Shown: positions 1-7,588 of the stretch, in pieces
Numbering within the stretch: position 1 is the first letter of the stretch
How the letters are laid out: the number at the start of each line of letters is the position of its first letter
Assembly: GCF_009741445.1 (NCBI RefSeq)
Contig: NZ_CP046507.1
Location: 4,526,001 to 4,590,000 of the forward strand
Direction: 5' to 3'
Origin: Mycobacterium avium subsp. avium
GTDB taxonomy: Bacteria > Actinomycetota > Actinomycetes > Mycobacteriales > Mycobacteriaceae
Length of the DNA stretch: 64,000 nucleotides
The notes under the pieces: generated by a model
Told to the model about the DNA's origin: nothing
Database searches by the model: none
The model's input: the letters and a program-made list of their open reading frames with translations, nothing else
Made by a program: the position numbers and the translations under genes

Positions 1-1698
1 AAGGTGACCGCCACCGGAGCCACCCGGGGTACCCGCCCCGGGCGTCGGAACGTGCCCGCCACCCGATCCACCGGTGCCACCCGGGCCACCGGTACCGGGC
101 GTGGGAACGTGACCGCCGCCCGAGCCACCCGAACCACCGGCACCGGGGGTGGGAACGTGACCGCCGCCCGAGCCACCCGAACCACCGGCACCGGGGGTGG
201 GAACGTGACCACCGCCGTAGTTGCCGGGGCCGTCCGGCTTGGGCGGCGTGCCTTCGCCGGGCGGGGTCTGGTGCTGCGGCGGTGACTGCGGAACAGTGCC
301 GCCGACCTGCGGAGGCGACGGCGGCTGCGGGACGCGCACCGGCGGTTGCACCGGTTGTGGAACCGACAGCCGCGGCGGCGCCAGCAGCTGCGGCGGGCTG
401 ACCGGATCGGGCACCGGGATGCGGACCGGCACCGGAACCGGGACCGGCGGGACCACCACCGGGACCGGCACCACCGGCGGGGCCGCGGGGATCGGCGGCG
501 CCTCCGGAAGCGGCGGCGCAGCCGGCGGCGGGGCGGCCGGCAACGGCGCGGCGACCGGCGGGCTCAACGGCTTGGGCGCCGCCACCGGCTCGGGCACGCT
601 GATCTTGGGCTGCGGTGCCGACGCCTGCACCGGCGGCGGTGCCGGCGCCTGCTCGGTGGGAACGATCAGATGTTGATTCGGGGTAGGTTGCAACGCCACG
701 GTTCCGGTGGTGCGGATGCCGATCGCCAGCGCGATCTCCAGCGCCAGCACCGCGCTGATGCCGACCACCGCCAGCCCGCTGCCCACCAGCAGGACCGGCC
801 GTCGACGCGGCTCACTGTCCTCGGGAAGGAACAGCTTCTCGATGACCACGGTCGGCGACTCGGCGTCCTCCTCCCCCACCGCGCTGTAGGCGAGTTCGTC
901 GTCGCCGGGCTCGGGATCGACGGGGACATAGAGGTAGTCGGGCAGCGAGTACTGGTCGACAGCGCCGGTGCCGGGGTCTTGTGCGTAGGCCAGCGCCGCC
1001 GTCGACGACGCGAACAGCGGCGCGTTCGCCGCGGCCAGGGCGGCCCCGCGGGCCAGCGCGGTCTCCGGCTCCTCGGCCACACTCACGTCGAGGAACGTCG
1101 TGGTCTGCAGCACCTGCTTGAGCGGAGCGACGTCGACGCCCGAGCCGACGAGCAACAGCCCGCCCGGCAGGGACTCCAGCTTCTCCAGCCCGGCGACCAT
1201 CGCGCTGAGCTGCCCGGCCGCGTCGCCGTAGGACTCGGCGCGAATCTGCTGCTTGTAGACATCGGGGATGGAGCCGTCGGAGGTCTCGACGACCGCCAGG
1301 GTCGCGGTATCGGGTTCCACCAGCAGCACCGCGGTGCGCTCGTAACCCATTGCGCCGCCGACGTTTTGCGCCAGCGCCGCAGCCGCCAGAAACGCCGAGA
1401 CCAGCATGACATTGTCGATCCGGCGAGCCGCCAACGCGTCGCGCAGGGCCGCGGCTTCGAGTTGATCGGTCCACGTCACCCCGATGGAGGAGAGCTGCAG
1501 GCCGGCGTCGGCGGCGCCCTCCCGGGTGCCCAGAATGGCCGAGATCACCCGATCCGGGGCGCTCGCGGTGGCCGCGTCATCGGCGCCGGTGACATCGATC
1601 GCGTCCTCTTCCACCGTCGCGCCATCGGCGTATTCGCCTTCCAGAACGACCATTTGGATCGAAGACGGTGCCATCGACACCCCGAGCACGATATTCAA
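1..1698 (-). CDS. Membrane protein with actin/Hsp70-like N-terminal domain and Pro/Gly-rich tail (DUF7159-like), C-terminus cut by window edge
   Basis: The frame is open from a TTG start at 1698 to the window edge, so the C-terminus is missing. The TTG is chosen because GGAGGGG lies a few bases upstream and the paralogue at 16317-17704 starts at the same point (I/V-V-L-G-V-S-M-A-P). Residues 1 to about 295 form a soluble domain, followed by a hydrophobic segment at about 300-322, then a tail rich in Pro and Ala that ends in Gly/Ser/His repeats. By topology the tail should lie outside the membrane. The N-terminal half aligns by eye with 16317-17704 throughout. I recall this as the mycobacterial DUF7159 family; its function is not known to me. 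It follows dcd on the same strand, 106 bases away. Confidence 0.8.
   Translation of the reverse strand, partial: MNIVLGVSMAPSSIQMVVLEGEYADGATVEEDAIDVTGADDAATASAPDRVISAILGTREGAADAGLQLSSIGVTWTDQLEAAALRDALAARRIDNVMLVSAFLAAAALAQNVGGAMGYERTAVLLVEPDTATLAVVETSDGSIPDVYKQQIRAESYGDAAGQLSAMVAGLEKLESLPGGLLLVGSGVDVAPLKQVLQTTTFLDVSVAEEPETALARGAALAAANAPLFASSTAALAYAQDPGTGAVDQYSLPDYLYVPVDPEPGDDELAYSAVGEEDAESPTVVIEKLFLPEDSEPRRRPVLLVGSGLAVVGISAVLALEIALAIGIRTTGTVALQPTPNQHLIVPTEQAPAPPPVQASAPQPKISVPEPVAAPKPLSPPVAAPLPAAPPPAAPPLPEAPPIPAAPPVVPVPVVVPPVPVPVPVRIPVPDPVSPPQLLAPPRLSVPQPVQPPVRVPQPPSPPQVGGTVPQSPPQHQTPPGEGTPPKPDGPGNYGGGHVPTPGAGGSGGSGGGHVPTPGAGGSGGSGGGHVPTPGTGGPGGTGGSGGGHVPTPGAGTPGGSGGGHL
103..198 (-). repeat. 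48-bp tandem repeat, two near-identical copies, inside the tail of the preceding gene
   Basis: Two 48-base units, at 103-150 and 151-198, read identically or nearly so; degenerate copies flank them on both sides (1-102 and 199 onward). Each unit encodes 16 residues with the pattern GGSGGSGGGHVPTPGA. The unit length is a multiple of three, so copy-number change keeps the frame. This is a coding minisatellite in the extracytoplasmic tail. Confidence 0.85.
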
Positions 1699-1804
1699 GA
1701 CAAACCCCTCCAAAGGTGTTGCGCGATCGCCACGGCCAGGCGGAGGAAAAAACCACGGCTAACTAAGTATCGCGCAGAACGGTGGCGTGAGAGCCCCGCA
1801 GAAC

Positions 1805-2377
1805 CTATGTAGACGTTATGAAGTTCTGGTACGAGCGCGACGGTGTCGGTCCTCGCTGGCCCTGGTACTTCGAACCTACGCGAGTGCTGCCGTACGGGTG
1901 TTCGGCCGGACTGGTCAACCGCAGAATGCACAGCTGACCGATCTTCATGCCCGGCCACAGCGTGATCGGCAGGTTGGCGACGTTGGACAGCTCGAGCGTG
2001 ATGTGGCCGCTGAAGCCGGGATCGATGAAGCCGGCGGTCGAGTGCGTCAGCAGCCCCAGGCGGCCCAGGGACGATTTGCCCTCCAAACGTCCGGCGAGGT
2101 CGTCGGGCAGGGTGATGAGCTCGAGCGTCGAGCCGAGCACGAACTCGCCGGGGTGCAGCACGAACGGCTCACCGTCTTGCGGTTCGACCAGCGAGGTGAG
2201 CTCGTCCTGCTGCTTGGCCGGGTCGATGTGGGTGTAGCGAGTGTTGTTGAAAACCCGGAACATGCAGTCAAGGCGGACGTCGATGCTGGACGGCTGCACC
2301 AGCGCGTCATCGAACGGCTCGATGCCCAACCGCCCGGCGGTGATTTCGGCCCTGAGGTCGCGATCGGAGAGCAGCAC
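1805..2377 (-). CDS. dcd: dCTP deaminase, probably bifunctional (dCTP deaminase/dUTPase)
   Basis: The 190-residue product matches mycobacterial Dcd (Rv0321) nearly end to end. Characteristic stretches are QPSSIDVRL near the N-terminus, GRLEGKSSLGRLGL with the catalytic region, TAGFIDPGFSGHITLEL, and the C-terminal SKYQGQRGPTPSRSYQ. The family converts dCTP towards dUMP for thymidylate synthesis; the M. tuberculosis enzyme is bifunctional. GTG at 2377 is preferred because it gives the family's 190 residues; a TTG one codon upstream is also possible. It is cytosolic. The upstream gene (2407-3063) is on the same strand 29 bases away, so the two may be cotranscribed. Confidence 0.95.
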   Translation of the reverse strand: MLLSDRDLRAEITAGRLGIEPFDDALVQPSSIDVRLDCMFRVFNNTRYTHIDPAKQQDELTSLVEPQDGEPFVLHPGEFVLGSTLELITLPDDLAGRLEGKSSLGRLGLLTHSTAGFIDPGFSGHITLELSNVANLPITLWPGMKIGQLCILRLTSPAEHPYGSTRVGSKYQGQRGPTPSRSYQNFITST

Positions 2378-2406
2378 CAAGCGAGCCTAACTGCTGCGCA
2401 GCGCGT

Positions 2407-3063
2407 TCAGCGGAGATAGACCTCGTCGCCGGTGGGGTATCCGCCGCCGATGGTCGTGACGTGGACGTGGTCGTAGTGACCGAGCCGGCTCGTTTGGGCG
2501 CCGTTGGGGGTGTAGTAGACGCCGCGCCAGATCGCGTCCTGGATTCCGAACCGGTCGGCGTTCTGCAGCACGTAGGCCACGATCGCGTTCCCCAGCGCGA
2601 TGCCCTGGGCGCTTTCCGGGTCGGGAATCATCACGTCGATCGCCATGCCGAGGGGGTGCCAGGGCAGCGGATCCGGTCGCACTCCCCCGATCTCGTGGAT
2701 CTGGGGGAACTCGGCGCTGATGCTGCGGGCGGTCAGGATGGTGCGCACCTGCAGGCCCCGTTCCGGCGCCACGCCGGCGGGCAGGAAGCGCGAGCGGGTG
2801 TGATAGCGCGAGGCAGCGACGGGCTGGCCGTCGCCGAATCCTTTACTGAGCCGCGTCGATGCCAAGGTCACGATTTCCGCGCAACACGGAGCGGGCTCGT
2901 TGATAACGGGTTTGGCTGTCCCGCGCGCCGCGAATGGATGAACATCGGCCGAGACCGCGAAGAAGACGGCAGCGGGCGCGAGCACCGCAGCCAGGGTCGC
3001 CGACGGTTTGCGTCGCTTCCTGGCTAATGCGTGTCGACCCACGCCCAGCACATTACGGCGCAA
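2407..3063 (-). CDS. Exported protein of Rv0320 type with an M15/LAS-like metal-site pattern
   Basis: The product is 218 residues if TTG at 3063 is used; GTG codons at 3051 and 3042 are alternatives and no convincing ribosome site decides between them. An N-terminal basic stretch (ARKRRKP) is followed by a hydrophobic segment at about 22-40, consistent with a signal peptide or anchor. The C-terminal half carries WHPLGMAIDVMI and, about 60 residues later, YDHVHVT. The spacing H-x6-D followed by H-x-H is the zinc-ligand pattern of LAS-type peptidases (D-Ala-D-Ala carboxypeptidase, VanX), so a cell-wall peptidase role is an inference. It resembles the exported Rv0320 protein of M. tuberculosis, also next to dcd. 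Confidence 0.8.
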   Translation of the reverse strand: MRRNVLGVGRHALARKRRKPSATLAAVLAPAAVFFAVSADVHPFAARGTAKPVINEPAPCCAEIVTLASTRLSKGFGDGQPVAASRYHTRSRFLPAGVAPERGLQVRTILTARSISAEFPQIHEIGGVRPDPLPWHPLGMAIDVMIPDPESAQGIALGNAIVAYVLQNADRFGIQDAIWRGVYYTPNGAQTSRLGHYDHVHVTTIGGGYPTGDEVYLR

Positions 3064-3216
3064 TCACGAAATAATAAACACGGGCATTTCGCCGACCGGC
3101 GGATATTGTGCATGCGTGGTTTAAGGCGTAATGCGACGGGCGATTGGCGGCCGGCCGCGACGGCCCAGGCAGGTGAGCGTCCGCGGCGCCGGATGCTAGC
3201 CTTCTGACGCGACCGC

Positions 3217-3290
3217 GCCGATGTAGTTCAATGGCAGAACATCAGCTTCCCAAGCTGAGAACGCGGGTTCGATTCCCGTCATCGGCTCCA
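3217..3290 (+). tRNA. tRNA-Gly (anticodon CCC)
   Basis: The 7-bp acceptor stem GCCGATG pairs with CATCGGC. The D stem GTTC/GAAC, the anticodon stem TCAGC/GCTGA with loop TTCCCAA, and the T arm with TTCGATT are all present, and CCA is encoded at the 3' end. The loop places CCC at positions 34-36, so the tRNA reads GGG glycine codons. An accessory island follows its 3' end directly, but I see no repeat of the tRNA end further downstream that would mark an attR site. Confidence 0.95.
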
Positions 3291-3452
3291 CGACCCCATA
3301 CTCCGGGCAACGGCCCAAGTTCTCGGCATCGCCAACGGCGACGCCGGCCTGCATCACAACCCGCGCACGGGTTTCCGCGTCACCAATCAGGGTGAGTTGT
3401 ACGGCGTCGCAACCTTGGCTTAGGTGTCAAAAAACGGTGAAAGAAGGCTGCG
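3291..3452 (+). other. Spacer after the tRNA, possibly holding a gene remnant
   Basis: One frame from about 3308 to the TAG at 3420-3422 reads as a plausible protein tail (VLGIANGDAG ... GELYGVATLA) but has no start codon or ribosome site and would begin at the tRNA. It may be the 3' end of a gene displaced by insertion of the island. No other gene is visible. The evidence is only the look of the translation. Confidence 0.25.
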
Positions 3453-3770
3453 GTGGCTGGCCATCTGACGATGCAGTTGGAGGCGATGGCGTCGGCCGCA
3501 CACATCCTGACAAACCAAGCCGACGGCTTCAGCAGCGAACTCGACAGCATCGCCGACGACTGGCGCAATCTGTCATCGACGTGGCAAGGCGCCGCCGCAT
3601 CTGATTTCCGGCCCGCATGGGATGAGTGGCACCAAGGCGCAAAGGCCGTCGCAACGCTGCTATCGGAACACTCCCAGCTGTTGCTCCGCTCACTGGACCT
3701 CATGCTCGACCACGAGACGATTGCCGCGAGAGCCTTCGCCGCCCTGTCCCCAACGGATCCGGAATCATGA
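3453..3770 (+). CDS. WXG100-like small protein, first of a pair
   Basis: The 105-residue helical protein has a central turn STWQGAAASDFRPAWDEW, i.e. a W-x-G motif between two predicted helices as in EsxA/EsxB proteins. GTG at 3453 is preceded by AGAAGG. Its stop overlaps the start of the next gene in ATGA, so the two are translationally coupled, as for esx pairs. WXG100 proteins normally form heterodimers exported by type VII systems, or act as partners of larger toxins. No secretion or toxin gene is adjacent, so which ESX system would use them is unknown. Confidence 0.75.
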   Translation: MAGHLTMQLEAMASAAHILTNQADGFSSELDSIADDWRNLSSTWQGAAASDFRPAWDEWHQGAKAVATLLSEHSQLLLRSLDLMLDHETIAARAFAALSPTDPES

Positions 3771-4057
3771 GCCGCCGTTACACGGTCGACCCTGAGGCAC
3801 TGTCGCATTTTGCCGACCGACTGGCGAAATTCACTGCCAGCGCGGAACAAATTGCCGCGGCCGTCGACCAATGCATCGCCGAACTCCACGGTTCCTGGCT
3901 GGGTCGCGGCGCAGACGCCGAGCGCGAGTACCACCAAAGATGGGTAGCAGCCGACAAACAAATGCGAGAAGCGCTCACCGAATTGCGCACCAATGTGGAG
4001 AGGGCGCACCGCAACTATGACGGTGTGGCCCAACACAATACGGCCATGTGGCCCTGA
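3767..4057 (+). CDS. WXG100-like small protein, second of a pair
   Basis: The 96-residue product starts at ATG 3767, overlapping the preceding stop by four bases. The centre reads HGSWLGRGADAEREYHQRW, a W-x-G turn followed by a helix, as in the upstream protein. Both halves look amphipathic and helical. The likely role is as heterodimer partner of 3453-3770. The gene converges on the DUF4926/DUF6883-like pair, with 21 bases between the stops. Start choice rests on the overlap and the family's usual size of about 100 residues. Confidence 0.75.
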   Translation: MSRRYTVDPEALSHFADRLAKFTASAEQIAAAVDQCIAELHGSWLGRGADAEREYHQRWVAADKQMREALTELRTNVERAHRNYDGVAQHNTAMWP

Positions 4058-4078
4058 ATCGGGCCGCAACTACAGTCG

Positions 4079-4327
4079 CTACGCATCTGGATCCGGCCGC
4101 CAGACGACTTCCAGGTCATCTCCGGAAAGCGTGACCAGCGCCTGGGTTACGCCGTCGGCATCTGAAAACTCCACCTCGTACGCGGACGGGAGAGTGCTAT
4201 CCGAATCCTTCGTGTAATCCATGACGATAGTCCCGCGTGAACCGGCAGGCAGGTTGTGTTCCGGCAGCGGCCGCAGCAGCCTGATCACGTCATACTCTCG
4301 AGGTCTCAACGCTTTACGTTCTCTCAT
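4079..4327 (-). CDS. DUF4926-like small protein
   Basis: The 82-residue product contains EYDVIRLLRPLPEHNLPAG, then GTIVMDY, and ends with EVEFSDADGVTQALVTLSGDDLEVV. This is the compact beta-rich pattern of DUF4926 proteins, which resemble small SH3-like folds. ATG at 4327 overlaps the end of the upstream DUF6883-like frame (ATGA), so the two form a coupled pair. Such pairs recur in bacteria and may be toxin-antitoxin or immunity-like, but this is inference. Local GC is lower than in the neighbours, suggesting recent acquisition. The same frame runs open upstream to 4666 only because the upstream gene is frameshifted. Confidence 0.7.
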   Translation of the reverse strand: MRERKALRPREYDVIRLLRPLPEHNLPAGSRGTIVMDYTKDSDSTLPSAYEVEFSDADGVTQALVTLSGDDLEVVWRPDPDA

Positions 4328-4666
4328 TTGCTCGTAGGGATCGCCGTCACCAAGCGCACTACACCGTCGTTTCCGCGTATCCAGGCGAACGTCACATCTA
4401 TGACCCTTCCGTTCGCTCCGGCGATCGAGATCACTTGGTTGTATTTTATGCCGTACTGGGTGACACCCGTTTCGTTCGAACCACTTCGCCTTCGGTCCCC
4501 CAGTTACGTGGTCGGGATTGAGCAAGTACCTTTCAAGCTTGTCCAGATCGCTTTCCTGTGAAAGCCTGGCCGCCTGCACCACATCAATGCCGGCACCACC
4601 ACTTGCCGCCTTCTCGGCTGCGAAGATTCTTGCGTTCGCGGCGAGGAGCGGCAGCTGAAAAGTCAC
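4324..4666 (-). pseudogene. DUF6883-like gene with an internal frameshift
   Basis: From ATG 4666 the first frame gives a coherent N-terminus ending in LDKLERYLLNPDHVTGG and PKAKWFE. At about 4471-4482 the sensible reading moves to another frame: NETGVTQYGI, then VIDVTFAWIRGNDG, VRLVTAIPTSK and a stop at 4324-4326. The joined product would be about 114 residues and resembles DUF6883 proteins. A one-base insertion or two-base loss is needed. In the sequence as given, the N-terminal part runs on into the DUF4926 frame as a 195-residue fusion. A real mutation and a sequencing error cannot be told apart here. Confidence 0.65.
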
Positions 4667-4815
4667 TCTCCAACCCCTCCCACTGACGCGCTAAACCGCT
4701 GACACCGAAACGTGACCGATGCGTGGCCAAATATCAACGCGCCCTTGCGCTTCCGCAGGTAATCGCCCATTTACGATCCCTATTGCAACTATGTCAGTTA
4801 AAAGGAATTGGGGCC

Positions 4816-5631
4816 ATGCGGACGGGTGTTCGGTGTGTTCTTGCGACGGTCGGCGTCGCTGCGTGTGTGGTGGTGACGCCGGCCGGCGTCAGCCTGGCCG
4901 CGGCGAGCCAGTCGCACGCGTTCGCGATCGCGTCGGTGCTGCCCAGCAGCGGCGAGGTGGTCGGCGTGGCGCACCCCGTGGTCGTGACGTTCCGCGCGCC
5001 CATCACCGATCCGGCCAAGCGACACGCGGCCGAACAGACCATTGACGTCAAATCGACACCCGCGATGAGCGGCAAGTTCGAATGGCTCGACAACCGTGTC
5101 GTGCAATGGGTTCCGGACCGGTACTGGCCCGCGCACAGCACGATTGCGCTGACCGTCGGCGGGGTTTCCACCGAGATCAAGACGGGTCCCGCGGTCATCG
5201 GGGTGGCCAGCATCTCCGAACACACCTTCACCGTGAGCATCGACGGCGTCGAAGCCGGTCCGCCGACCTCGCTGCCGGCGCCGCACCACCGGCCCCACTT
5301 CGGTGAGCAGGGGGTGATGCCGGCCTCGATGGGCAGGCCGGAATTCCCGACGCCGGTGGGCTCGTACACCGTCCTGTCGAAAGAGCGTGCGGTGACGATG
5401 GATTCGAGCAGCGTCGGCATTCCCGTCGACGATCCCGACGGATACCTGCTGACTGTCAACTACGCCGTCCGCATCACCAACCGCGGCCTGTTCGTGCATT
5501 CCGCGCCGTGGGCGGTCCGCTCACTGGGGCTGGAAAACGTCAGCCACGGGTGCATCAGCCTGAGTCCCGACGACGCCGAGTGGTACTACGACCACGTCAA
5601 CGTCGGCGACCCGGTGATCGTCCAAGACTAA
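4816..5631 (+). CDS. L,D-transpeptidase (YkuD), LdtMt1-like
   Basis: The 271-residue exported enzyme makes 3-3 peptidoglycan cross-links outside the membrane. ATG 4816 follows AAAGGA and opens a signal peptide at about 1-29. An Ig-like domain (about 35-140) precedes the YkuD domain (about 165-270), whose catalytic motif lies at FVHSAPW (His228) and SHGCISLS (His244, Cys246). The sequence resembles M. tuberculosis LdtMt1 (Rv0116c), but with roughly 20 extra residues around 148-168 (PPTSLPAPHHRP). It could be that orthologue or a paralogue of the five-member family. It stands alone, convergent with the next gene across a hairpin. Confidence 0.93.
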   Translation: MRTGVRCVLATVGVAACVVVTPAGVSLAAASQSHAFAIASVLPSSGEVVGVAHPVVVTFRAPITDPAKRHAAEQTIDVKSTPAMSGKFEWLDNRVVQWVPDRYWPAHSTIALTVGGVSTEIKTGPAVIGVASISEHTFTVSIDGVEAGPPTSLPAPHHRPHFGEQGVMPASMGRPEFPTPVGSYTVLSKERAVTMDSSSVGIPVDDPDGYLLTVNYAVRITNRGLFVHSAPWAVRSLGLENVSHGCISLSPDDAEWYYDHVNVGDPVIVQD

Positions 5632-5740
5632 CGACGGCCGGGCGTAACCAACCGCAGCACAACGTAATTCGCGGGGCACACCGCGTCACCCAGGCGGCGT
5701 CCCGGCACCTGGAACAGGAAATACCCACTCCCACAACGAA

Positions 5741-5776
5741 AGCGGGCCCACCGGCATGCAAACCGGCGGGCCCGCT
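5741..5776. terminator. Hairpin terminator between convergent genes
   Basis: AGCGGGCCCACCGG is followed, after an 8-base loop, by CCGGCGGGCCCGCT; the arms pair over 14 bases with one mismatch. No strong T-run follows, as is usual in mycobacteria. It lies between the 3' ends of the L,D-transpeptidase gene (+) and the secreted-protein gene (-), so it can serve both. Confidence 0.75.
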
Positions 5777-5792
5777 GTAAGCGAACGAAGCG

Positions 5793-6329
5793 TCAGCTGG
5801 CGCCCGAGGGGCCGGGCCGCACCGGCTGACCGGGCACCGGACCGCCGGTGGGCGCCGGGCCGGTCGGCGCGTCCTTCACACCCGACATGTCGATGATGGG
5901 AGCGGCCGCCTCCACCGGGGCGCCGGCCGCGGCCGGCCCGCCGAGCGCGATCAGCGGCGCGCCGGCCGGCACCACCGGCACCGGGGGCGCGAGTGGCACG
6001 GGGGCACCCAGCGGCAATGGAGCGCCCAGCGGTACCGGAGCGCCGAGCGGCACCGGCCCGGGCACGGCCATCGGCACGCCGGACATGTCGGTGAGGGGGG
6101 CCGCGCACATGTCCGTCGCACCCGCGGCCACCGCACCACCGGCCGCGGGCGCACCACCGGCGACCGGACCGCCGGCTGCGGGCGCCGCTTCGCCCGACTG
6201 CCCCTGAATGCACGCGTGGCCGCCCGTTATCAGCGGGGCGGCCGCCGCATCGGGGCTCAACGCTATGGCCGCTCCGCACAACCCAGCGCTCGCAACCACT
6301 TTCATGTTGAACCGATCGACGATCGCCAT
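5793..6329 (-). CDS. Secreted Pro/Ala/Gly-rich protein
   Basis: From ATG 6329 (AAGGGAAG upstream) the product is 178 residues; ATG 6353 would add eight residues. A short N-terminus and hydrophobic segment (about 10-30, ending DAAAAP) form a signal peptide. The mature protein is low-complexity, with repeats of the type VPLGAP (four in a row, about 100-125) and two DMSGV segments. Two cysteines, in HACIQ and DMCAA, could form a disulphide. No enzymatic domain is visible. Such proteins in mycobacteria are cell-wall or culture-filtrate proteins of unknown role. Confidence 0.75.
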   Translation of the reverse strand: MAIVDRFNMKVVASAGLCGAAIALSPDAAAAPLITGGHACIQGQSGEAAPAAGGPVAGGAPAAGGAVAAGATDMCAAPLTDMSGVPMAVPGPVPLGAPVPLGAPLPLGAPVPLAPPVPVVPAGAPLIALGGPAAAGAPVEAAAPIIDMSGVKDAPTGPAPTGGPVPGQPVRPGPSGAS

Positions 6330-6671
6330 CAGCGTCAACTTCCCTTCATCCACGCTCTGCTAGTTCGGCAATGTTTTGGTGCAGCAGACCCGCTTCGCCG
6401 TACCCGGCCTTTTCACGACCGGGCTAATTGTCGGTAGCCGGCGCGCGACACGAGCCGCGCCGCACCGCGCCGTTTCCAAATGGTGACGTCACAACGGTGT
6501 CACGGAGCCACCCGGCGCCGGCGCACCCCAGCCGGGCGACTTCGAATCGCAGGGAATCTATTTTTCCGCAGGCCATTCACAGGAAATTTTTGGTGAACAA
6601 TGGCGGGTTTCGAGGTTACATAGAAGTGAACACCGTGATCCGAACGGTTGACAGGAAGAGGGGAAGGGATT
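6330..6671. promoter_or_regulatory. 342-base divergent intergenic region with a perfect palindrome
   Basis: The region separates the secreted-protein gene (-) from the first DUF732 gene (+) and must hold both promoters. GTGACGTCAC at 6483-6492 is a perfect 10-bp palindrome, with a related GGTGTCACGG a few bases on. GC content falls around 6550-6660. No coding frame is convincing. The palindrome may be an operator, but no regulator can be assigned. Confidence 0.35.
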
Positions 6672-7010
6672 ATGTCACCAGGTCGTCTAGCTGGCGGTTT
6701 GATCGGCTCAGCGCTGCTCGGTGGCCCGCTTCTCGCCGCGGTCGTCTGGGCCGGCCCGGCACAGGCCGATGCGGCCGGCTTCCTCAACGACATGCACCGG
6801 GACGGCATCCATGCCGTGACCGGCGGCGACGCGGCGCTGCTGCAGGCGGGCCTGAACATCTGCCAGCAAATATCGTGGGGCGCCCCGCCCGCGCAGCTCG
6901 AGGGTCTGGCGCTGCAGCGTTCCGACGACCGGCAGGGGCCCGGCGGGCTCACCCCCCAGCAGGCCGACGACCTCGTCGGTTACGCCATGCGCGATCTGTG
7001 CCCCAGCTAG
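6672..7010 (+). CDS. Secreted DUF732 protein
   Basis: The 112-residue product starts at ATG 6672 behind AGGGGAAGGG. A signal peptide (about 1-32, ending PAQADA) precedes a small alpha-helical domain: AAGFLNDMHRDGIH, then NICQQISWG, then YAMRDLCPS. The two cysteines (in NICQ and DLCP) are the conserved pair of DUF732. The family is abundant in mycobacteria; its function is unknown. The paralogue at 7180-7536 is a tandem duplicate sharing all these blocks. Confidence 0.88.
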   Translation: MSPGRLAGGLIGSALLGGPLLAAVVWAGPAQADAAGFLNDMHRDGIHAVTGGDAALLQAGLNICQQISWGAPPAQLEGLALQRSDDRQGPGGLTPQQADDLVGYAMRDLCPS

Positions 7011-7179
7011 CACCGCGTAGCCCCGCTAGGTAGGCCCGAGTGGACGGTCGCCGCGTGCCGCGACCGCCCACTCCTCTTCGCCGACTGTTCATCCTCCGGA
7101 TGTGTTTGCGCAGCGGTTTTTCGCACTTCTGTGTCAAAGTGCATCATCCGCATCGGGCACAGACGAAGGAGAAGGTTGG

Positions 7180-7536
7180 ATGGCGGCACGCAGGCTGGTT
7201 GACCGGGTAACGGGCGCGGCGCTGACGGCGGGCCCACTGATGCTGGCGGGGATGCTGACGGCGACCGTGACGGCCGGCCCGGCGCGGGCGGACCAAGCCG
7301 CCTTCCTCAACGACCTGCACAACGCCGGGATCCATGCCGTCAACGGCGGCGACGACGCGCTCCTGCAAATGGGCGCGGATTTGTGCCAACAGCTGTCCTG
7401 GGGGGCATCTCCCCAGCAGCTGGAGGGGCTCGCGCTGCAGCGCTCCGACGCCGACCAGGGCACCGGCGGCATCAACGGCCGGCAGGCCGCGGACGTGGTG
7501 ATCTTCGCGTTGCGCGATCTGTGCCCCAACGCCTAG
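7180..7536 (+). CDS. Secreted DUF732 protein, tandem paralogue
   Basis: The 118-residue product begins at ATG 7180 after GAAGGAGAAGG. The signal peptide ends near GPARAD; the mature domain repeats the upstream paralogue block by block (AAFLNDLHNAGIHAVNGGD, LCQQLSWG, LEGLALQRSD, ALRDLCPN). The cysteine pair is conserved. A 169-base gap separates the two genes, so each may have its own promoter. Confidence 0.88.
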   Translation: MAARRLVDRVTGAALTAGPLMLAGMLTATVTAGPARADQAAFLNDLHNAGIHAVNGGDDALLQMGADLCQQLSWGASPQQLEGLALQRSDADQGTGGINGRQAADVVIFALRDLCPNA

Positions 7537-7588
7537 CACCGGCCCGGTCGCTACCCAGGCGTCCGGTCCAGGCTAGGGTGACAGTCGA

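Noticed and set aside
3291..4700. Integrated element with att repeats after tRNA-Gly
   Set aside because: No integrase and no repeat of the tRNA 3' end were found, so only an accessory island is claimed.
6483..6492. GTGACGTCAC as a CRP-type site
   Set aside because: It is a perfect palindrome but lacks the 6-base spacer of the mycobacterial CRP consensus TGTGA-N6-TCACA.
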